A stretch of DNA of 6,427 bases from Phycisphaerales bacterium (GTDB lineage Bacteria; Planctomycetota; Phycisphaerae; Phycisphaerales; UBA1924), in NCBI GenBank assembly GCA_030680655.1, contig JAUXUZ010000287.1, positions 1-6,427 on the forward strand, read 5' to 3'. Position 1 is the stretch's first letter. Each line of letters begins with the position of its first letter. The notes under the pieces are model-generated. The model worked only from the letters and a program-made list of their open reading frames with translations. It was not told where the DNA came from and did no database searches. This document shows, in pieces, positions 5,101 through 6,427 of the stretch. A program made the translations under genes and the position numbers.

Positions 5101-5134
5101 GGGCCAGATTGTCCAAAATGCCGCGTTCTGGCCC
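5101..5134. repeat. 8-bp perfect inverted repeat upstream of the toxin-antitoxin promoter
   Basis: GGGCCAGA (5101-5108) pairs with TCTGGCCC (5127-5134) across an 18-base spacer. It lies between the end of the 341-aa gene and the antitoxin promoter. It has no T-run on either side, so it is not a standard intrinsic terminator. It could be an operator half-site pair or an mRNA 3' structure for the upstream gene. Confidence 0.45.
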
Positions 5135-5174
5135 GATAAGCCGCGGTCGTGGCGGGAGCGGGCGTGAACGAAAG

Positions 5175-5186
5175 GCTTCTCGAAGC
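5175..5186 (-). other. Short hairpin just after the stop of the 341-aa gene
   Basis: GCTTCTCGAAGC forms a near-palindrome two bases beyond the TGA of the upstream gene. On the minus strand it is followed by CTTTCG, which is too short a T-run for a convincing terminator. It may mark the 3' end of that transcript. Confidence 0.3.
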
Positions 5187-5188
5187 GA

Positions 5189-6214
5189 TCAGTCATCGGT
5201 GGCGGCGACTCGGAAGCAGCACTTCCAGTCCTTCCCGTCGAGCACGATCGGCTCGCCGTCGATCCCAAAGAACGCCGTCAGCGACTTGGCGAGCGTCTCC
5301 TTGCGCTTCTGATACTCCTTGGACGCGTTGCCCTTCTTCCAGCTGATGTGACCGTTGGCCAGGCCGAACGCATGGAGCAGCTGCCACTGGAGATTGGGCT
5401 TCTTGGTTCGTCCATCGAGCAGGTTCATGCCTGCGGGATCAAGCTCCCGAACCTCTCCGCGCACGGTGACGTGAACACTTTCCGCGCCGAGGAAACGAAT
5501 GGACACATCGGACCACGTTGAACCGCGGGGCGTGGGGAACTTTCTGGGCTGCTTCGCCGTCGCTTTGGGCGGTGCGTGACGATCCAGGAACGACGCCAGG
5601 CAATCGGGCAGTGATCGCGTAGCGCGAAACGCGCCCTCTCCGAGCCACTCCAGCGCGTTGTCGAGCGTGAGCCGGGCCGCCTCGCGTCCGGCGAGGAGCC
5701 GGTCCAGTTCGTCGCTGCTGCCGCCGCGAGTCGGCGTGACCAACACGAACGGTCGCTGCGACCACGCCGCGATGTGCGCTGTGCTGCGCAGTAGATCGGC
5801 GGCGCTCCGCGTCGTGGCTAGGTACACAGCGAAGCTGGCGTCGGCGACGATGAGTTCACCGAGCCACCAGAGCCTGTTGCCGATCCCCACCGACGAGGGT
5901 GTGCCTACGAGACCAAGAGCCGAGGACATGCCGCGAAACAGCGTGTCCGCATCGAGTTGCCACAGCACGATGTCCTCATGCCGGATCGGCGCGGATTCGC
6001 TCGTCTCGGGATCAACCGCGACGATGTCATCCTCAGCGTGAACGACGACCTTGCGGCCTTCGATCGTGCCGGGCCACGGCACCGACATCGCCAGTTCCTC
6101 CATCGGCCGCAGGAGCGGCTGGAGGAACTGCAGGTCGTCTCCCATGTGCTCGCGCCAGACCGACCGCACGCCCGCCCAGCCCTGCACCCGCTCAAGCGAC
6201 TGCCACAAGCGCAT
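5189..6214 (-). CDS. Unidentified 341-aa protein with a winged-helix-like C-terminus
   Basis: I do not recognise this family. The N-terminal two thirds (about 1-200) are mixed alpha/beta with no catalytic motif I can name. There is a strand-rich stretch near residues 50-65 (EGRKVVVHAEDDIVAVD) and a hydrophobic part with FVLVTPTRGG near 155-165. A basic, proline-containing linker (HAPPKATAKQPRKFPTPRG) follows. The last roughly 105 residues read like a winged-helix unit: a strand pair VHVTVRGEVREL, then a helix WQLLHAFGLANG, then a basic helix KEYQKRKETLAKSLTAFFGI, then a closing strand CCFRVA. Binding to DNA is an inference from that pattern only. The ATG at 6214 has a very strong Shine-Dalgarno (GGGAGG, 6220-6225) placed inside the end of the preceding gene. 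The two genes overlap by 23 bases and should be co-expressed. Confidence 0.85.
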   Translation of the reverse strand: MRLWQSLERVQGWAGVRSVWREHMGDDLQFLQPLLRPMEELAMSVPWPGTIEGRKVVVHAEDDIVAVDPETSESAPIRHEDIVLWQLDADTLFRGMSSALGLVGTPSSVGIGNRLWWLGELIVADASFAVYLATTRSAADLLRSTAHIAAWSQRPFVLVTPTRGGSSDELDRLLAGREAARLTLDNALEWLGEGAFRATRSLPDCLASFLDRHAPPKATAKQPRKFPTPRGSTWSDVSIRFLGAESVHVTVRGEVRELDPAGMNLLDGRTKKPNLQWQLLHAFGLANGHISWKKGNASKEYQKRKETLAKSLTAFFGIDGEPIVLDGKDWKCCFRVAATDD

Positions 6215-6427
6215 GGCTGCCTCCCTTCACGAAGCCGCCGCCGCGCAGGAACGCCTCAATGAGATCGGCGTCAGTGTCGCGGGTGTAGGTTGCCTTGTTG
6301 CCGTGGCGGATGGTCACCAATCGCGGCTTGCGCCCGTCGGCGAATCGCACATCGAAGGTCGCCGCCGTGAGCAGCGCGTCGTCTGGAAGACTCTCGCGGG
6401 CATGCTCCAGCGCGAGCAGCACATCGT
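6192..6427 (-). CDS. Unidentified protein, C-terminal part only (5' end outside the window)
   Basis: The frame is open to the right edge and ends with TGA at 6192-6194. About 77-78 residues are visible. They include a possible strand-turn-strand (LLTAATFDVRFADGRKPRLVTIRHGNKATYTR), a short helix DADLIEAFLRGGGF, and the end GGSHALVAVA. A GTG at 6422 could be a start, but the frame continues upstream of it and no ribosome binding site is visible, so I treat it as truncated. It overlaps the next gene by 23 bases and carries that gene's ribosome binding site, which points to coupled translation and a shared role. No family assignment is possible. Confidence 0.65.
   Translation of the reverse strand, partial: DVLLALEHARESLPDDALLTAATFDVRFADGRKPRLVTIRHGNKATYTRDTDADLIEAFLRGGGFVKGGSHALVAVA

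Noticed and set aside
5026..5268. 80-aa minus-strand frame between the 341-aa gene and the antitoxin
   Set aside because: It overlaps the 341-aa gene in another frame and covers the promoter. Its Ser/Arg-rich composition and lack of a ribosome binding site argue against coding.

Overview
The window is GC-rich bacterial or bacteriophage-type DNA. Every gene I can support lies on the minus strand, so transcription runs from right to left. Ten genes are visible, two of them cut by the window edges, and no interval longer than about 235 bases lacks a gene. The gene set looks like an integrated phage or phage-derived element in a high-GC bacterium. The recombination module, the sigma-like protein and the small ORFan are reminiscent of planctomycete accessory regions, but that taxonomic guess rests on memory and should be held loosely. 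No integrase, structural phage gene, tRNA or CRISPR array is visible.

Layout in the direction of transcription. Positions 6427-5189 hold two unidentified genes with overlapping ends. The first is truncated by the window edge. The second (341 aa) has a C-terminal region that reads like a winged-helix fold. Positions 5188-3963 hold a toxin-antitoxin operon: an excisionase-like helix-turn-helix antitoxin followed 10 bases later by a PIN-domain ribonuclease toxin. This is the arrangement of the VapB50/VapC50 type. Its promoter region shows a recognisable -10 hexamer inside an imperfect 9-base periodic repeat.

A 233-base leader region (3730-3962) separates the toxin from the next gene, a 173-aa sigma-70-like protein. 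The last 52 bases of this leader can fold into a complete three-way junction that ends two bases before the sigma ATG and buries its weak ribosome binding site. This is the most striking unexplained feature of the window.

Downstream of the sigma-like gene come a 110-aa conserved-looking protein of unknown function, an AAA_24/Sak4-like P-loop ATPase, a DUF669 ssDNA-binding-like protein, a RusA-type Holliday junction resolvase and a superfamily 2 helicase. The helicase runs off the left edge just before motif VI. The last three genes are tightly packed, with 4-base stop/start overlaps. The four identified enzymes form a coherent phage-style recombination and replication-fork module: DNA unwinding, ssDNA coating or annealing, and junction cleavage. 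The sigma-like gene at its head may direct or time its expression, possibly under control of its structured leader.
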